DNA from: Nostoc edaphicum CCNP1411
GTDB lineage: Bacteria > Cyanobacteriota > Cyanobacteriia > Cyanobacteriales > Nostocaceae
DNA: 64,000 nt
Assembly: GCF_014023275.1 (NCBI RefSeq)
Contig: NZ_CP054698.1
Span: 62,001 to 126,000, forward strand
Reading direction: 5' to 3'
The translations under genes and the position numbers were made by a program. Below are positions 24,590-33,936 of the stretch, piece after piece (the first letter of the stretch is position 1; each line of letters begins with the position of its first letter). The notes under the pieces were generated by a model. The model ran no database searches, was not told the DNA's origin, and saw only the letters and a list, made by a program, of their open reading frames with translations.

Positions 24590-24743
24590 TTGTGATTGAG
24601 AATTTTCATCAAAAAGCCCTAACCAAACCGTATTGGGTGCAGGTCGATGCAATTTTAGTTTCAGCTTAAGAGACAATTGTTAAACAAGGTTTTTATTAAG
24701 AACGCTGGCTAAAAACTCCGTGTTTTCAAGCTGGGGATAAAAT

Positions 24744-27389
24744 ATGCAACAAATCTATTGGCTGCAAGGACTAGGAATTACTATAAGTAGCGTCACAGTT
24801 TTTTGGTCAAATTACTCACTTGCCCAAATTACCCCAGATACTACTCTCTCAAATAATTCCAATGTTACAAGAGACGGTAACACCAGTATTATTGAGGGAG
24901 GAACTCAAACCGGAAGTAATCTTTTTCACAGTTTTCAAGAGTTTTCTGTGCCCACTGGCGATACAGCTTTCTTTAATAATGCTACCAATATTCAAAATAT
25001 TATTAGTCGGGTAACAGGTGGCTCAGTTTCTAACATTGACGGATTAATCCGCGCTAACGGTACAGCCAATCTATTTCTAATTAATTCTAATGGAATTATT
25101 TTTGGGCAGAATGCACGGTTAAATATTGGCGGTTCCTTTGTCGGCAGCACTGCTAATAGCTTGAAATTTGCTGATGGCTTTGAGTTTAGTGCAACGGCTC
25201 CACAAAAAACACCCTTATTAACAATAAATGCTCCCATCGGCTTGCAATTTGGGGAGAATCCTGGAGATATTCGCGTGCAGGGGATTGGTGGTGTCAGAAG
25301 CCGAGATGAGGGGCTGGGACTGAGAGTACCTTTAGGTAAAACTTTAGCTCTTGTAAGCGGTAATGTCACAATAGATAGTGCTTTTCTATATGCTCCAGGG
25401 GGAAGAATTGAATTAGGTAGTGTCACTGGAGTTAATCAGGTCAATCTCAACCAAACAAACCAAGGCTGGACGTTAAATTATCAGAATGCCAACAACTTGG
25501 GAAATATTCAAATCATTAGAAGTTTTGTAGATATTGCTATTGAAAGAGGCAGCAATATTCAGAGTCAACAAGAGCGTGGCGCAATCTCTATCCAAGCTTC
25601 AGAGTTAGACGTGAAAGGAACCTCTGTTGTCAGAGCTAGTACTTTCACCTCAGCACCCAGTGGAAATATCAGCATTAATGTCCAAAGATTAATTATACAG
25701 GAAGGAGCATCTGTAATAACTCAAGTCTCTGGCACGGGTTCGGGAGGAGATTTGACTATAAATGCCTCAGAGTCGGTGCAATTAATTGGCACTGACCCTG
25801 ATTTTCCATTTCCTACCGTCTTATCTACTGAGACTGATGGAGGAGCAAAGGCAGGTTCCTTAACAATTAATACTCCTGTATTGCTCCTTCAAGATTATGC
25901 ACTAGTAAGTGCTGCTACATTTGGTGCAGAAGATGCGGGAGACTTGACAATTAATACTGGTGAGTTGGTGATTAAGAATGGGGCAGCAGTAGATACTGGT
26001 ACATTTGGTGCAGGCAAAGGCGGGAATTTAACTATCACAGCCAATAAAATACAAGTCATCGATCGCGATGTCAATGGTCGGCGCAGCGGCATCAGTGCTA
26101 GTGCTGAAGCAGGCTCAACCGGAAATGCCGGAAACTTAAACATTACCACTAATGAGTTGCTGATTCAAAATGGGGCACAGGTAGCTACTGCTACATTTGG
26201 TGCGGGTAAAGGAGGGAATTTGAATGTAAAAGCAGACACAGTGCAAGCGTTTGGCAACCCTACCGTTGGTGTTCGAGGTAGCAGTTTCTTGAGTACTCAA
26301 GCTACCGAAAGTTCAACCGGAGATGCGGGAGACATGACGATTAGCACTGGTGAGTTGCTTGTTCGAGATGGGGCACAGGTAAATACTGCTACATTGGGTG
26401 CAGGCAAAGGAGGAAATTTGACTATCAAAGCCGATACTGTGCAACTGAGTGGTCAATCTCCTATCGGCAGAGCCAGTAGTATATCTACTAGTGCTGAATT
26501 CAGTTCAAGTGGAACGGCTGGAAATCTGACGATGAACACCCGTGAGCTTTTGATTGAAGATAGAGCTGGAGTGTTTGTTAGAAGTCAAGGAACAGGGAAT
26601 GCCGGAAATTTAACTATCGATGCGAGTTCTGTTCGTTTGAACAATGGCACTTTGACGGGTGACACTCGCAGCGTTAACACTGACCCCAATCAACCACAGG
26701 CAACTATTAACCTACGTGTAAAAGACTTAATTTTGTTGCGTCGTAATAGCAACATTACTGCTAACGCTACTGGCGAAAATGTGATTGGTGGCGATGTTAA
26801 TATTGACACTAAATTCTTAGCCGCAGCTGAAAATAGCGATATCACAGCCACCTCTGATGACTTTCGTGGCGGTCGGGTGAGAATAAAAGCTATCGGCATC
26901 TTCGGCACGCAGTTGCGGAATGAACGTACTTCCGAAAGTGACATTACTGCTAGAGGTAAAACTCCAGAATTGAGTGGCACTATAGAACTTAACACACCCG
27001 ATGTTGACCCCAGTCGGGGATTAGTGGAGTTACCTGTAAATTTAGTTGATGCTTCACAGCAAATCGCTCAAGGCTGCACTCCTAGACGTGGGCAAAGCAA
27101 TAGTTTTGTTATCACCGGACGTGGAGGAATGCCTTTAAGTCCCAGTCAACCATTGCGTCCAAGGGGAGTTATTACCCAATGGGTGACACTGGATGAAGGG
27201 ATAGAAAACGAAACAGACGCCCAAGCAAAACCAACTTTAACTGAAAATCAACAGCCAATTATCGAGGCTCAAGGATGGGTAGTAGATAAACGAGGTGATG
27301 TTCAGTTTGTGGCTCAAGTACCAAATGAAATGAGAATTCAGGAGTCAGGAGTCAGAAGTCAGAATAGATTTTGTAGTGCTGGCTCGTGA
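24744..27389 (+). CDS. TpsA-like filamentous haemagglutinin-type exoprotein
   Basis: Length 881 aa. A signal peptide (residues 1-28, ending YSLAQ) precedes a two-partner-secretion (TPS) domain over about residues 30-270, with the family texts GGTQTGSNLFHSF, NIDGLIRANG and FLINSNGIIFGQNA. Three to four repeats of about 70 residues (GxGGNLTIxAxxVQ, ELLVxDGAQV.TAT.GAGKGG) build a beta-helix from about 270 to 660. The C-terminal part has VELPVNLVDASQQIAQGC, common to cyanobacterial members. It would be exported through a TpsB barrel, and none is encoded nearby. The last dozen codons (about from RIQESG) are read from a dispersed gagtcaggagtcagaagtc repeat, so the natural end may have been replaced. 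Confidence 0.85.
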   Translation: MQQIYWLQGLGITISSVTVFWSNYSLAQITPDTTLSNNSNVTRDGNTSIIEGGTQTGSNLFHSFQEFSVPTGDTAFFNNATNIQNIISRVTGGSVSNIDGLIRANGTANLFLINSNGIIFGQNARLNIGGSFVGSTANSLKFADGFEFSATAPQKTPLLTINAPIGLQFGENPGDIRVQGIGGVRSRDEGLGLRVPLGKTLALVSGNVTIDSAFLYAPGGRIELGSVTGVNQVNLNQTNQGWTLNYQNANNLGNIQIIRSFVDIAIERGSNIQSQQERGAISIQASELDVKGTSVVRASTFTSAPSGNISINVQRLIIQEGASVITQVSGTGSGGDLTINASESVQLIGTDPDFPFPTVLSTETDGGAKAGSLTINTPVLLLQDYALVSAATFGAEDAGDLTINTGELVIKNGAAVDTGTFGAGKGGNLTITANKIQVIDRDVNGRRSGISASAEAGSTGNAGNLNITTNELLIQNGAQVATATFGAGKGGNLNVKADTVQAFGNPTVGVRGSSFLSTQATESSTGDAGDMTISTGELLVRDGAQVNTATLGAGKGGNLTIKADTVQLSGQSPIGRASSISTSAEFSSSGTAGNLTMNTRELLIEDRAGVFVRSQGTGNAGNLTIDASSVRLNNGTLTGDTRSVNTDPNQPQATINLRVKDLILLRRNSNITANATGENVIGGDVNIDTKFLAAAENSDITATSDDFRGGRVRIKAIGIFGTQLRNERTSESDITARGKTPELSGTIELNTPDVDPSRGLVELPVNLVDASQQIAQGCTPRRGQSNSFVITGRGGMPLSPSQPLRPRGVITQWVTLDEGIENETDAQAKPTLTENQQPIIEAQGWVVDKRGDVQFVAQVPNEMRIQESGVRSQNRFCSAGS

Positions 27390-27423
27390 AATATGGATTT
27401 GTCTCACGCAGAGACGCAGGTCT

Positions 27424-27475
27424 GGGGAAAGGGGAAAGGTTAAAGGTTAAAGGGGAAAGGGGAAAGGGGAAAGGT
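27424..27475. repeat. Heptanucleotide repeat GGGGAAA
   Basis: About seven copies of GGGGAAA, with a GGTTAAA variant pair, downstream of the TpsA-like gene. Non-coding. Confidence 0.75.
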
Positions 27476-27547
27476 AAGGCTTTATAATGCTCTGCATGGG
27501 AATGAGATCAACATTTAGATATGCTGGTTTTCCAGAAGGTGAATACC

Positions 27548-27651
27548 CTAGTACCGCAAGGCGGAATTAAAAATCAAAAATTAAAAATGAATACAGCATA
27601 AGGGTTTCGCTGATTTGGAATGATTGGTTTATTTCCGCCGTGTTGTACTAG
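27548..27651. mobile_element. CTAGTAC-family MITE, copy A
   Basis: Ends CTAGTACCGCAAGGCGGAA and TTCCGCCGTGTTGTACTAG pair except for a 5-base core. The interior is rich in AAAAATTAAAAAT and contains GGTTTATTTCCGCC. Sister copies are at 37867-37963 and 60143-60260, with a right-end fragment at 36449-36474. The terminal CTAG of this copy contains the stop codon of the RND pump gene (27648-27650). Confidence 0.75.
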
Positions 27652-30600
27652 TTAGTAGCTAGTTTGTCTGGTTTTTTTGCAGATGGCGATCGCGGCGATT
27701 TACGTCCAGAGATATCATGTAGTAAACCCATAAGTGCGGGTACAACAGTAGGTGTCAAAATAGTAGAAAAAGCCAGACCACCTGTTAAGACAATGCCTAA
27801 TCCCTGATATAACTCTGAACCCTGTCCGGGTAGAACTGCTAGCGGTAACATCCCCAAGACACTAGTTCCAGCAGACATAAAAATTGCCCGTAAGCGATCG
27901 CTTGTCGCATTATATAAGGATGCATCATAATCCTCACCTGCTTGCTGGAGTTGCAAGGCGCGATCGACTAGTAGAATGGCGTTGTTCACAACCACACCCG
28001 TCAGAATCACGAATCCCAACGCTGTAATCATATCCAATGCCACATTCATTCCCGGAATCATGTTGGCAATTACTAGACTCAAGAGTGCGCCACTCATACC
28101 CATCGGCACTGTGGCCATAATTACCACTGGGTAAAGGAATGAGCGATATAACGCCACCAGTAACAAGTAAGTAATCAAAATCGAAATTGCAAATGCAGCA
28201 GCTAATTGACCAACAGTTGTAGCCAACTGATCTGCTGAACCTGCTAGTTCTAAGCGATAGCCCGTTGGTAAACTCGCACGCAGAGGAGTCAGAATTTCTT
28301 CTTCGGCACGTTCTACCAGGGTAGCAAGGGGGGCATCTGGTGCAAGGGAGACAGTGAGGCTAATTGAGCGCTCTAAATTAACGTGGTTAATGGCATCGGC
28401 TCCCGTAGTTTCACGGATTTCGGCGATATCGCCCAGTTGCACTTGTCGTCCTTGTGCATATAGAGGCAATTGGCGCAGTTGTTCTGGCGTTTCCACAGCA
28501 GTATTTTGCAGTTCCACTGAGACATCTAGTTCTTCTTTGCCATCAATGTAATTGGAAACAACTCGACCGCCCAATGCTGCTTCTACCATTGAACCAATTT
28601 CCGCTTCCGAAAGTCCTACTTCGGCGATGCGTTCGCGGTTGGGAATCACTTGCAATTCACCCGCACCCAAGACAAAGTTTGAGCGGACATTCTGCACCCC
28701 AGCAAGCGATCGCAATTTGCCGGTAATTTGCTTTTCTAAGTCACCAATTTGGTTTAAATCAGCCCCAACAATATCGACTTCAAATTCTTTCCCCGGATCG
28801 CGGAATATAGAAATCCGCGTTGGGATGACGAAGCGGTATCCAGCAAAGTTACTACTTTGGGCGCGTAACCGATCCACCATATCAGCCAGTCCCGTAGTGG
28901 TGGCAAATTCTGGTTTTAAAATAGTTGCAATACCGCGTAATGCTCCTGGACGGTCAACATACATGATGCGCTCAACTTCTGGTTGCGATCGCAGAAATTT
29001 TTGTACAGGTTCCGATTGCCGAATCGCTTCGGGTATACTGGTTCCAGGCAAAGGTTCCGCCCGCAACACCACTAAGTTACGATTTCCTTCGGGTAGATAA
29101 TCGGCAGGTGGTAAGAGAAAAATACTAGTCACGAGTAAAACAATCGGAATCGCCAGCACAATTAATCTGCGCCCAATACGCTTACGTCCCAGTGACCAAC
29201 TAACAGTAGCGACGAGAAAGTTTTCCAGTTTGGTTTGGAAATGACGAAACACCGCAGAGGTTTTAGCCACCATCCGTTCAAACCAATTACCGCCCCGATA
29301 TTCACCACCCTCCATCATTTGCATGGCTTCCGATTGCTTGAGGAACAATCCCGATAGCATTGGGACTAAAGTTAATGCCGCAAACAGGGAGAATAAAGAA
29401 GAGGCAGAAAGAGCGATCGCCATATCAGCATAGAGTTGCCCAGCTTCACCCGTCACCATTAACAAGGGTACAAAGACCACTACGTTGGTTAAGGTGGAAC
29501 CAAGCATTGCACCCCAAACTTCTTGAGTACCTTCAATGGCTGCCCGCATCGCACTTTTACCTTGCTGCATGTGGGTGAAGACATTCTCAATCACGACGAT
29601 CGCATTATCTACGACCATACCCACTGCAAACGCCAATCCCGCCAAACTGATGATGTTTAATGTGCGTCCAAATGCAGACATGACAATAAACACCATAATC
29701 AGTGTAATGGGAATTGTGATTGCCACGACTGCAACGGTACGCATGGAACCAAGGAACAGAATCAAGACAATGGTTGCTAACAGTGCCCCACTAACTAAGT
29801 TGCCTTGGACAAATTCAATGGATTGATTGATGTACTGGCTCTCATCATAGTTGTAGACAAAGCGAATGCCTTGATTTTGCTTGTCAAACTCAGTTTGCAG
29901 TGCCGCAATTTCCGCCCGAATGCCTTTAGCCACCTCTGGCACATTCGCCCCAATTTGCCGAATTACACCGACTGCTGCCCCAGGTTTGCCGTTGAACACC
30001 AACGCACCATCTTGGGGTTTGCGTCCCATCTGGACTTTTGCTACATCTCGCAAGTAAACAGTGCCCGATTGATCGCGTCGCAACACAAAACCTTCAATTT
30101 GCGATAAATCTTGCGATCGGCTGATTGTACGGACTCGATATTCCCGTCGTCCGAGAATTAATGGCCCACCCCGAATATCGCGGTTGTTTTCTTGAAGAAC
30201 TCGGACAACATCACCAATTGCAAGGTTGCGATCGCTTAATGCTTTTGGATCAACCTTCACCTCAACTTCTCGTTCTTGTCCACCTACTAACAAAAATTGT
30301 CCAGTTCCCTCGACTCGCCGCAAACGGGGAATTACTACTTCTTCTGCTAAATCTCGATAACGGTCTGCATCCGGTTGAAATCCGTCTTTGGTATCAAACG
30401 GAATCCACATCATCGGAGAACTGTTACCACCTACCAGTTCCACACTCGATTCCTGCGCTTCTGGCGGTAAGCTTCCCACCTGCTGCAAGCGGTTGAGAAC
30501 ATCTACCATCCGTTCTCTGGCGTTGGCATCTTGAGCAAATTCCAAGGTGATGCTGCTGCGTCCAGCACGAGAGGTACTAGTAATTTCTTGGACACCTAGC

Positions 30601-30821
30601 ACCTCTTCCATTTGTTCTTCGATGGGGCGGGTAATTAGGTCTTCTACTTCTGTTGGCCCTGCACCGGGATAGGTAGTTGTAATAGTAATTTCCGGGCGAT
30701 CGCCTCCTGGTTGCAATTCTAGGGGTAACTTTAGTAGGGAGAATACCCCGAACATTGCCAGCAAGCAAAACAAAACAAAAGTTCCATGTCGCCAACGAAC
30801 GGCGGTTTCAATAAAGTTCAT
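27648..30821 (-). CDS. RND-family efflux pump inner-membrane transporter (HAE1/AcrB-like)
   Basis: Length 1057 aa, the full AcrB size. It begins with MNFIETAVRWRHGTFVLF (TM1). Two large periplasmic loops follow TM1 and TM7. The TM4 proton-relay region reads VGMVVDNAIVVIEN near residue 400, with Asp-Asn where many HAE1 pumps have Asp-Asp. The C-terminal half repeats the fold (GVVVNNAILLVDRA near 945). With the adaptor gene upstream (196-bp gap, same strand) and an outer-membrane TolC-like channel it would expel hydrophobic or toxic compounds. The stop codon lies in the end of a MITE. A two-component system points away from the operon just upstream and may control it. Confidence 0.9.
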   Translation of the reverse strand: MNFIETAVRWRHGTFVLFCLLAMFGVFSLLKLPLELQPGGDRPEITITTTYPGAGPTEVEDLITRPIEEQMEEVLGVQEITSTSRAGRSSITLEFAQDANARERMVDVLNRLQQVGSLPPEAQESSVELVGGNSSPMMWIPFDTKDGFQPDADRYRDLAEEVVIPRLRRVEGTGQFLLVGGQEREVEVKVDPKALSDRNLAIGDVVRVLQENNRDIRGGPLILGRREYRVRTISRSQDLSQIEGFVLRRDQSGTVYLRDVAKVQMGRKPQDGALVFNGKPGAAVGVIRQIGANVPEVAKGIRAEIAALQTEFDKQNQGIRFVYNYDESQYINQSIEFVQGNLVSGALLATIVLILFLGSMRTVAVVAITIPITLIMVFIVMSAFGRTLNIISLAGLAFAVGMVVDNAIVVIENVFTHMQQGKSAMRAAIEGTQEVWGAMLGSTLTNVVVFVPLLMVTGEAGQLYADMAIALSASSLFSLFAALTLVPMLSGLFLKQSEAMQMMEGGEYRGGNWFERMVAKTSAVFRHFQTKLENFLVATVSWSLGRKRIGRRLIVLAIPIVLLVTSIFLLPPADYLPEGNRNLVVLRAEPLPGTSIPEAIRQSEPVQKFLRSQPEVERIMYVDRPGALRGIATILKPEFATTTGLADMVDRLRAQSSNFAGYRFVIPTRISIFRDPGKEFEVDIVGADLNQIGDLEKQITGKLRSLAGVQNVRSNFVLGAGELQVIPNRERIAEVGLSEAEIGSMVEAALGGRVVSNYIDGKEELDVSVELQNTAVETPEQLRQLPLYAQGRQVQLGDIAEIRETTGADAINHVNLERSISLTVSLAPDAPLATLVERAEEEILTPLRASLPTGYRLELAGSADQLATTVGQLAAAFAISILITYLLLVALYRSFLYPVVIMATVPMGMSGALLSLVIANMIPGMNVALDMITALGFVILTGVVVNNAILLVDRALQLQQAGEDYDASLYNATSDRLRAIFMSAGTSVLGMLPLAVLPGQGSELYQGLGIVLTGGLAFSTILTPTVVPALMGLLHDISGRKSPRSPSAKKPDKLATN

Positions 30822-31017
30822 ATTAATTGGTAATTCAGAAAATCATATTTAAACTGGGTTTCGAGTCTTTTGAAGGAAAGGTTAAAGGAGAAAGAGACGA
30901 TTCTTCCTCTTTAACCAACTTCTGCAAGAAGTCTATGGAGTAGTACAACCTATGTTTTAACCAACTTTGGGGGTTTAAATACCAGCCACAAAACGTAATT
31001 GCGAATTGCGAATTGTT

Positions 31018-32367
31018 TCAAGTTGGATCAACTATCTTTACAGGCGCACCATCTTGCAATCCATCACCGCCACGTAGCACAATGCGTTGACCGGTGCGTA
31101 AAGTGGGATGATAAATTGCGACATTTTTACCCATGTCAGAAACCATCTCGACTGGAATTTGTTTAGCTTTGCCATCTGCAACTGCAAAAACTAGCCACTC
31201 GTTTTGTCTTCTGGTTAAGGCATCTCGTGATACCACAAAGCTGGAGCGGTTCGAGGGCATATTTAAGTTGCCTGCGATCGCCATTCCTGGTATTAATCCT
31301 GACGGGGGTTTGTTAATTTGGACACGCACCATCTGGCGACGAGAGGCTGTATTGGCAGAAGGGACTACAGCAGTAATAGTGGAGCGTTGTTTCCATTGCG
31401 GTAGGGCGCGAGTTGTGAGATCGATTGTCATCCCTGGGGTAACTTTACCACTGAGTTCTTCAGGTAACTCTAGGAAAATGTCGAAGCGATCGCCTGCTAC
31501 TAAGGTGACAATTTCACCAGAACTTTGTACCAAATCACCATTGCTGATATGACGAGTCTGCACTATCCCCGATTCCGATGCCAGAATCCGCGTGCGCTGC
31601 TGTGCTAATTCTGCTTGAGCTAAACTGGCTTTAGCTGCTTCTACATTTGCCCGTTGAGCGGCAATTTCTTCTTGAATCGGCCCAGCTTTCGCTTCGGCAA
31701 GTTCTGCCTCGGCTTCTAACCGTTCTCCTTGAATATTATTCAATTGTGCTTGGGCTTCCACTAACAATCTTTGAGATAAAGCACCCTCTTTCACAAGATC
31801 GCTGGTGCGTTTCAGGTTATCCTGTGCTTCCAGTTCTCGCGCCTTCGCAGATGTGACAGCCGCTTGCCGTTGAGCAATGATTTCAGGACGAGTACCGACT
31901 TCCAAACGTGCCAAATTGCTCCGTTGTTGTGCCAGTTGCGCTCGTGCTTGGGTAATTGCCAATTGCTGATCGGTATCATCCAGTAAAGCGATCGCCATTC
32001 CTATTTTGACGCGATCGCCTGGTTGCACCGAAATTTGCTTGACAATTCCACCAGTTTGAGCGCGGATTGTTGACTGCTGAGTTGCTTCTACTTGTCCCAA
32101 CAACTGGACACTTCTTGTAGCACTTCCAGTTGCGAGGGAGATTGTTTCAATTGGTTTTGGAGGTGGCCCCTGTTGTTGTGCAACAGAGGAGCGTGGTGCG
32201 CCACCAGGAGCGAACATCCGCCATAAGATAATGCCACCGGTTGCTAGAAATAGAATCAGCAATCTCCAGAACCAAGGTTTACCTGAACGAGTCGGTGCTA
32301 ACTCAGAAGGCACAGAACTATCTGATTGGGTTTCAACCTTTGAAACTTCAGTTTCAGAAGTATCCAT
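31018..32367 (-). CDS. RND efflux periplasmic adaptor (AcrA/MexA family)
   Basis: Length 449 aa. After a cytoplasmic tail, one transmembrane anchor lies at about residues 31-49 (PWFWRLLILFLATGGIILW). The barrel-sandwich half TIRAQTGGIVKQISVQPGDRVKIG near 100, a coiled-coil hairpin rich in Gln/Ala/Glu (about 135-260), the second lipoyl half (TRILASESGIVQTRHISNGDLV) and a beta-barrel follow. It bridges the RND transporter to the outer membrane. It is the first gene of the efflux operon, with A+T-rich DNA and a heptamer array upstream at 32545-32640. Confidence 0.88.
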   Translation of the reverse strand: MDTSETEVSKVETQSDSSVPSELAPTRSGKPWFWRLLILFLATGGIILWRMFAPGGAPRSSVAQQQGPPPKPIETISLATGSATRSVQLLGQVEATQQSTIRAQTGGIVKQISVQPGDRVKIGMAIALLDDTDQQLAITQARAQLAQQRSNLARLEVGTRPEIIAQRQAAVTSAKARELEAQDNLKRTSDLVKEGALSQRLLVEAQAQLNNIQGERLEAEAELAEAKAGPIQEEIAAQRANVEAAKASLAQAELAQQRTRILASESGIVQTRHISNGDLVQSSGEIVTLVAGDRFDIFLELPEELSGKVTPGMTIDLTTRALPQWKQRSTITAVVPSANTASRRQMVRVQINKPPSGLIPGMAIAGNLNMPSNRSSFVVSRDALTRRQNEWLVFAVADGKAKQIPVEMVSDMGKNVAIYHPTLRTGQRIVLRGGDGLQDGAPVKIVDPT

Positions 32368-32544
32368 AGCGATTAACGGTGGGCTACTGAGGGTTAAGTA
32401 CTAACTATTAACCGTTGAAAGTGAACAATGAATAGTCCAATGTTCGCTATCAACAGTCAATTATTTTTAGATAAAAGTAAATTTACGTTACCTTTTCTGT
32501 AGTTTATTGCATAAATATGACAAAGAAATGTCAAGGATAGTCAT

Positions 32545-32640
32545 TGGGAATTGGGCATTGGGCATTGGGCATTGGGAATTGGGCATTGGGCATTGGGCAT
32601 TGGGCATTGGGTATGGGGCATTAGCCATTGGTCATTGGTC
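32545..32640. repeat. Heptanucleotide array TTGGGCA
   Basis: About a dozen copies of TTGGGCA (with TTGGGAA, TTGGTCA variants) in the leader between the adaptor gene and the 128-aa gene. This is the complement of the CCCAATG arrays elsewhere in the window. Confidence 0.8.
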
Positions 32641-32650
32641 AAAAAGTTTC

Positions 32651-33037
32651 CTACTGCTTTGACTCAACTATTAGTTCTTTAACGCGATCGCGCGGTAAAC
32701 CTAACTCTTGACTAAGAGCGGCTTCAAGTTGGCTTATATCTGTGATTGGAAATTCAAATACTATCCTTGTGAGAACTGAGTTGTTGGTTTTAACGTTCAC
32801 CCGTGAAATTCCTTTTTCGGGGAGAACTTCCACTTTAATCGCTACTATCCTTTTCATAATCTGTCGTGCCGATTGGGTATCTGCTAGCAGATATTTTTTG
32901 GTGAGATTGGAGTGACTTAAAATCCGATCTCCAACAAAGCCGCTTCCCAGCCAAAAAACTAACCCAATCAACGGCAAGGACAACCAAAACACAAAGCCTA
33001 ACGATCGCAACGCTTGAAAAAATTGAAGTTGCTGCAT
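32651..33037 (-). CDS. Conserved-looking membrane-anchored protein, function unknown
   Basis: Length 128 aa. One or two transmembrane segments span about residues 10-35 ([24 protein letters not shown]), and the remaining 90 residues form a soluble alpha/beta domain ([40 protein letters not shown]). It lies between the efflux adaptor and a divergently transcribed response regulator, a position where small accessory or sensing proteins of two-component systems are found in cyanobacteria. I do not recognise the family. No clear ribosome site precedes the ATG. Confidence 0.65.
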   Translation of the reverse strand: MQQLQFFQALRSLGFVFWLSLPLIGLVFWLGSGFVGDRILSHSNLTKKYLLADTQSARQIMKRIVAIKVEVLPEKGISRVNVKTNNSVLTRIVFEFPITDISQLEAALSQELGLPRDRVKELIVESKQ

Positions 33038-33136
33038 GGAAGGTATCAGGTTGAGTGTTTCCCGTCACTTTTGCGTTATCCTTTTACCTTAATCTAAAAT
33101 TAGCAAGGAAAAATTACGGCAACCTGAGCAAATAGG

Positions 33137-33811
33137 ATGTTGATCTTACTAGTCGAAGATGACACATCGCAGTTAGAGCCACTGCGGGCAGCCTTATTGA
33201 AGGTGGGGCATACAGTCGATGCGATCGCTGATGGGGAAACAGCACAATGGTTTGCCTTTCGCAAAGACTATGACTTACTGATTCTAGATTGGATGTTGCC
33301 TAAAGTCAGTGGCGTAGAATTGTGTCAAGTATATCGACGCGCAGGTAAGCTGACTCCTGTATTGATGCTGACGGCAAAAGACACGGTTTTAGATAAAGTA
33401 ATGGGTTTAGATGCTGGAGCCGATGATTACTTAGTAAAGCCTATAGATGTTCTAGAGTTATTGGCACGAGTCCGGGCACTAGGAAGGCGATCGCCTATGT
33501 GGCAAGGAGATATACTTAGCTTGGGCGATTTGCAACTTCATTTATCCAGTTTGACGCTCGAACTTGGTTCATTGACAACTCAACTTTCTAGCCGGGAGTT
33601 TCAATTGATGGAGTATTTAATGCGTCATCCCCGCCAAGTATTATCTCATAACCAGATTGAGCAAGCCCTTTGGAGCTACGGAGAGGAACCAGAAAGTAAC
33701 GCAGTCACTACCTTAGTTCGCCGCTTGCGCCAGCGCCTACAAACCATTGGTGTCAAAGATTGGATAGAAACAGTCCATCGGATGGGCTATCGAATAAATC
33801 CGCCTTTCTAA
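33137..33811 (+). CDS. OmpR-family response regulator (RppA/NrsR-like)
   Basis: Length 224 aa. The receiver domain (1-115) has the acidic pair DD at 8-9 in LLVEDDT, the phosphoacceptor Asp in LILDWMLP near 52, Thr in MLTAKD near 79 and Lys in YLVKPID near 101. The C-terminal winged helix (about 130-222) shows LSSREFQLMEYLMRHP and VTTLVRRLRQRL. It acts as a DNA-binding transcription regulator paired with the kinase gene 122 bp downstream. Its start is close to and divergent from the 128-aa gene and the efflux operon, which are candidate targets. Cyanobacterial relatives respond to nickel or redox state, but the signal here is unknown. Confidence 0.9.
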   Translation: MLILLVEDDTSQLEPLRAALLKVGHTVDAIADGETAQWFAFRKDYDLLILDWMLPKVSGVELCQVYRRAGKLTPVLMLTAKDTVLDKVMGLDAGADDYLVKPIDVLELLARVRALGRRSPMWQGDILSLGDLQLHLSSLTLELGSLTTQLSSREFQLMEYLMRHPRQVLSHNQIEQALWSYGEEPESNAVTTLVRRLRQRLQTIGVKDWIETVHRMGYRINPPF

Positions 33812-33820
33812 GCCGTTAGG

Positions 33821-33936
33821 AGGCAGAGGGCAGAGGGCAGGGGGCAGGGGGCAGGGGAGCAGGGGGCAGGGGAGCAGAGAAGGAAAAACTAATGACAAAT
33901 GACAAATGACAAATGACAAATGACAAATGACAAATG
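33821..33936. repeat. Two heptamer arrays between regulator and kinase (GGGGCAG, AATGACA)
   Basis: The first array (33821-33880) is a GGGGCAG/AGGGCAG tract. The second (33891-33936) is six copies of AATGACA. The kinase ATG at 33934 is supplied by the final copy of the second array, so the array is directly in the translation initiation region. Confidence 0.8.

Noticed and set aside
24310..24612. A minus-strand frame of (CIDLHLS, CIGLHLS) heptapeptides
   Set aside because: Any stop-free 21-bp array is open in several frames on both strands. This one has no start context and reads into the HlyD 3' end.
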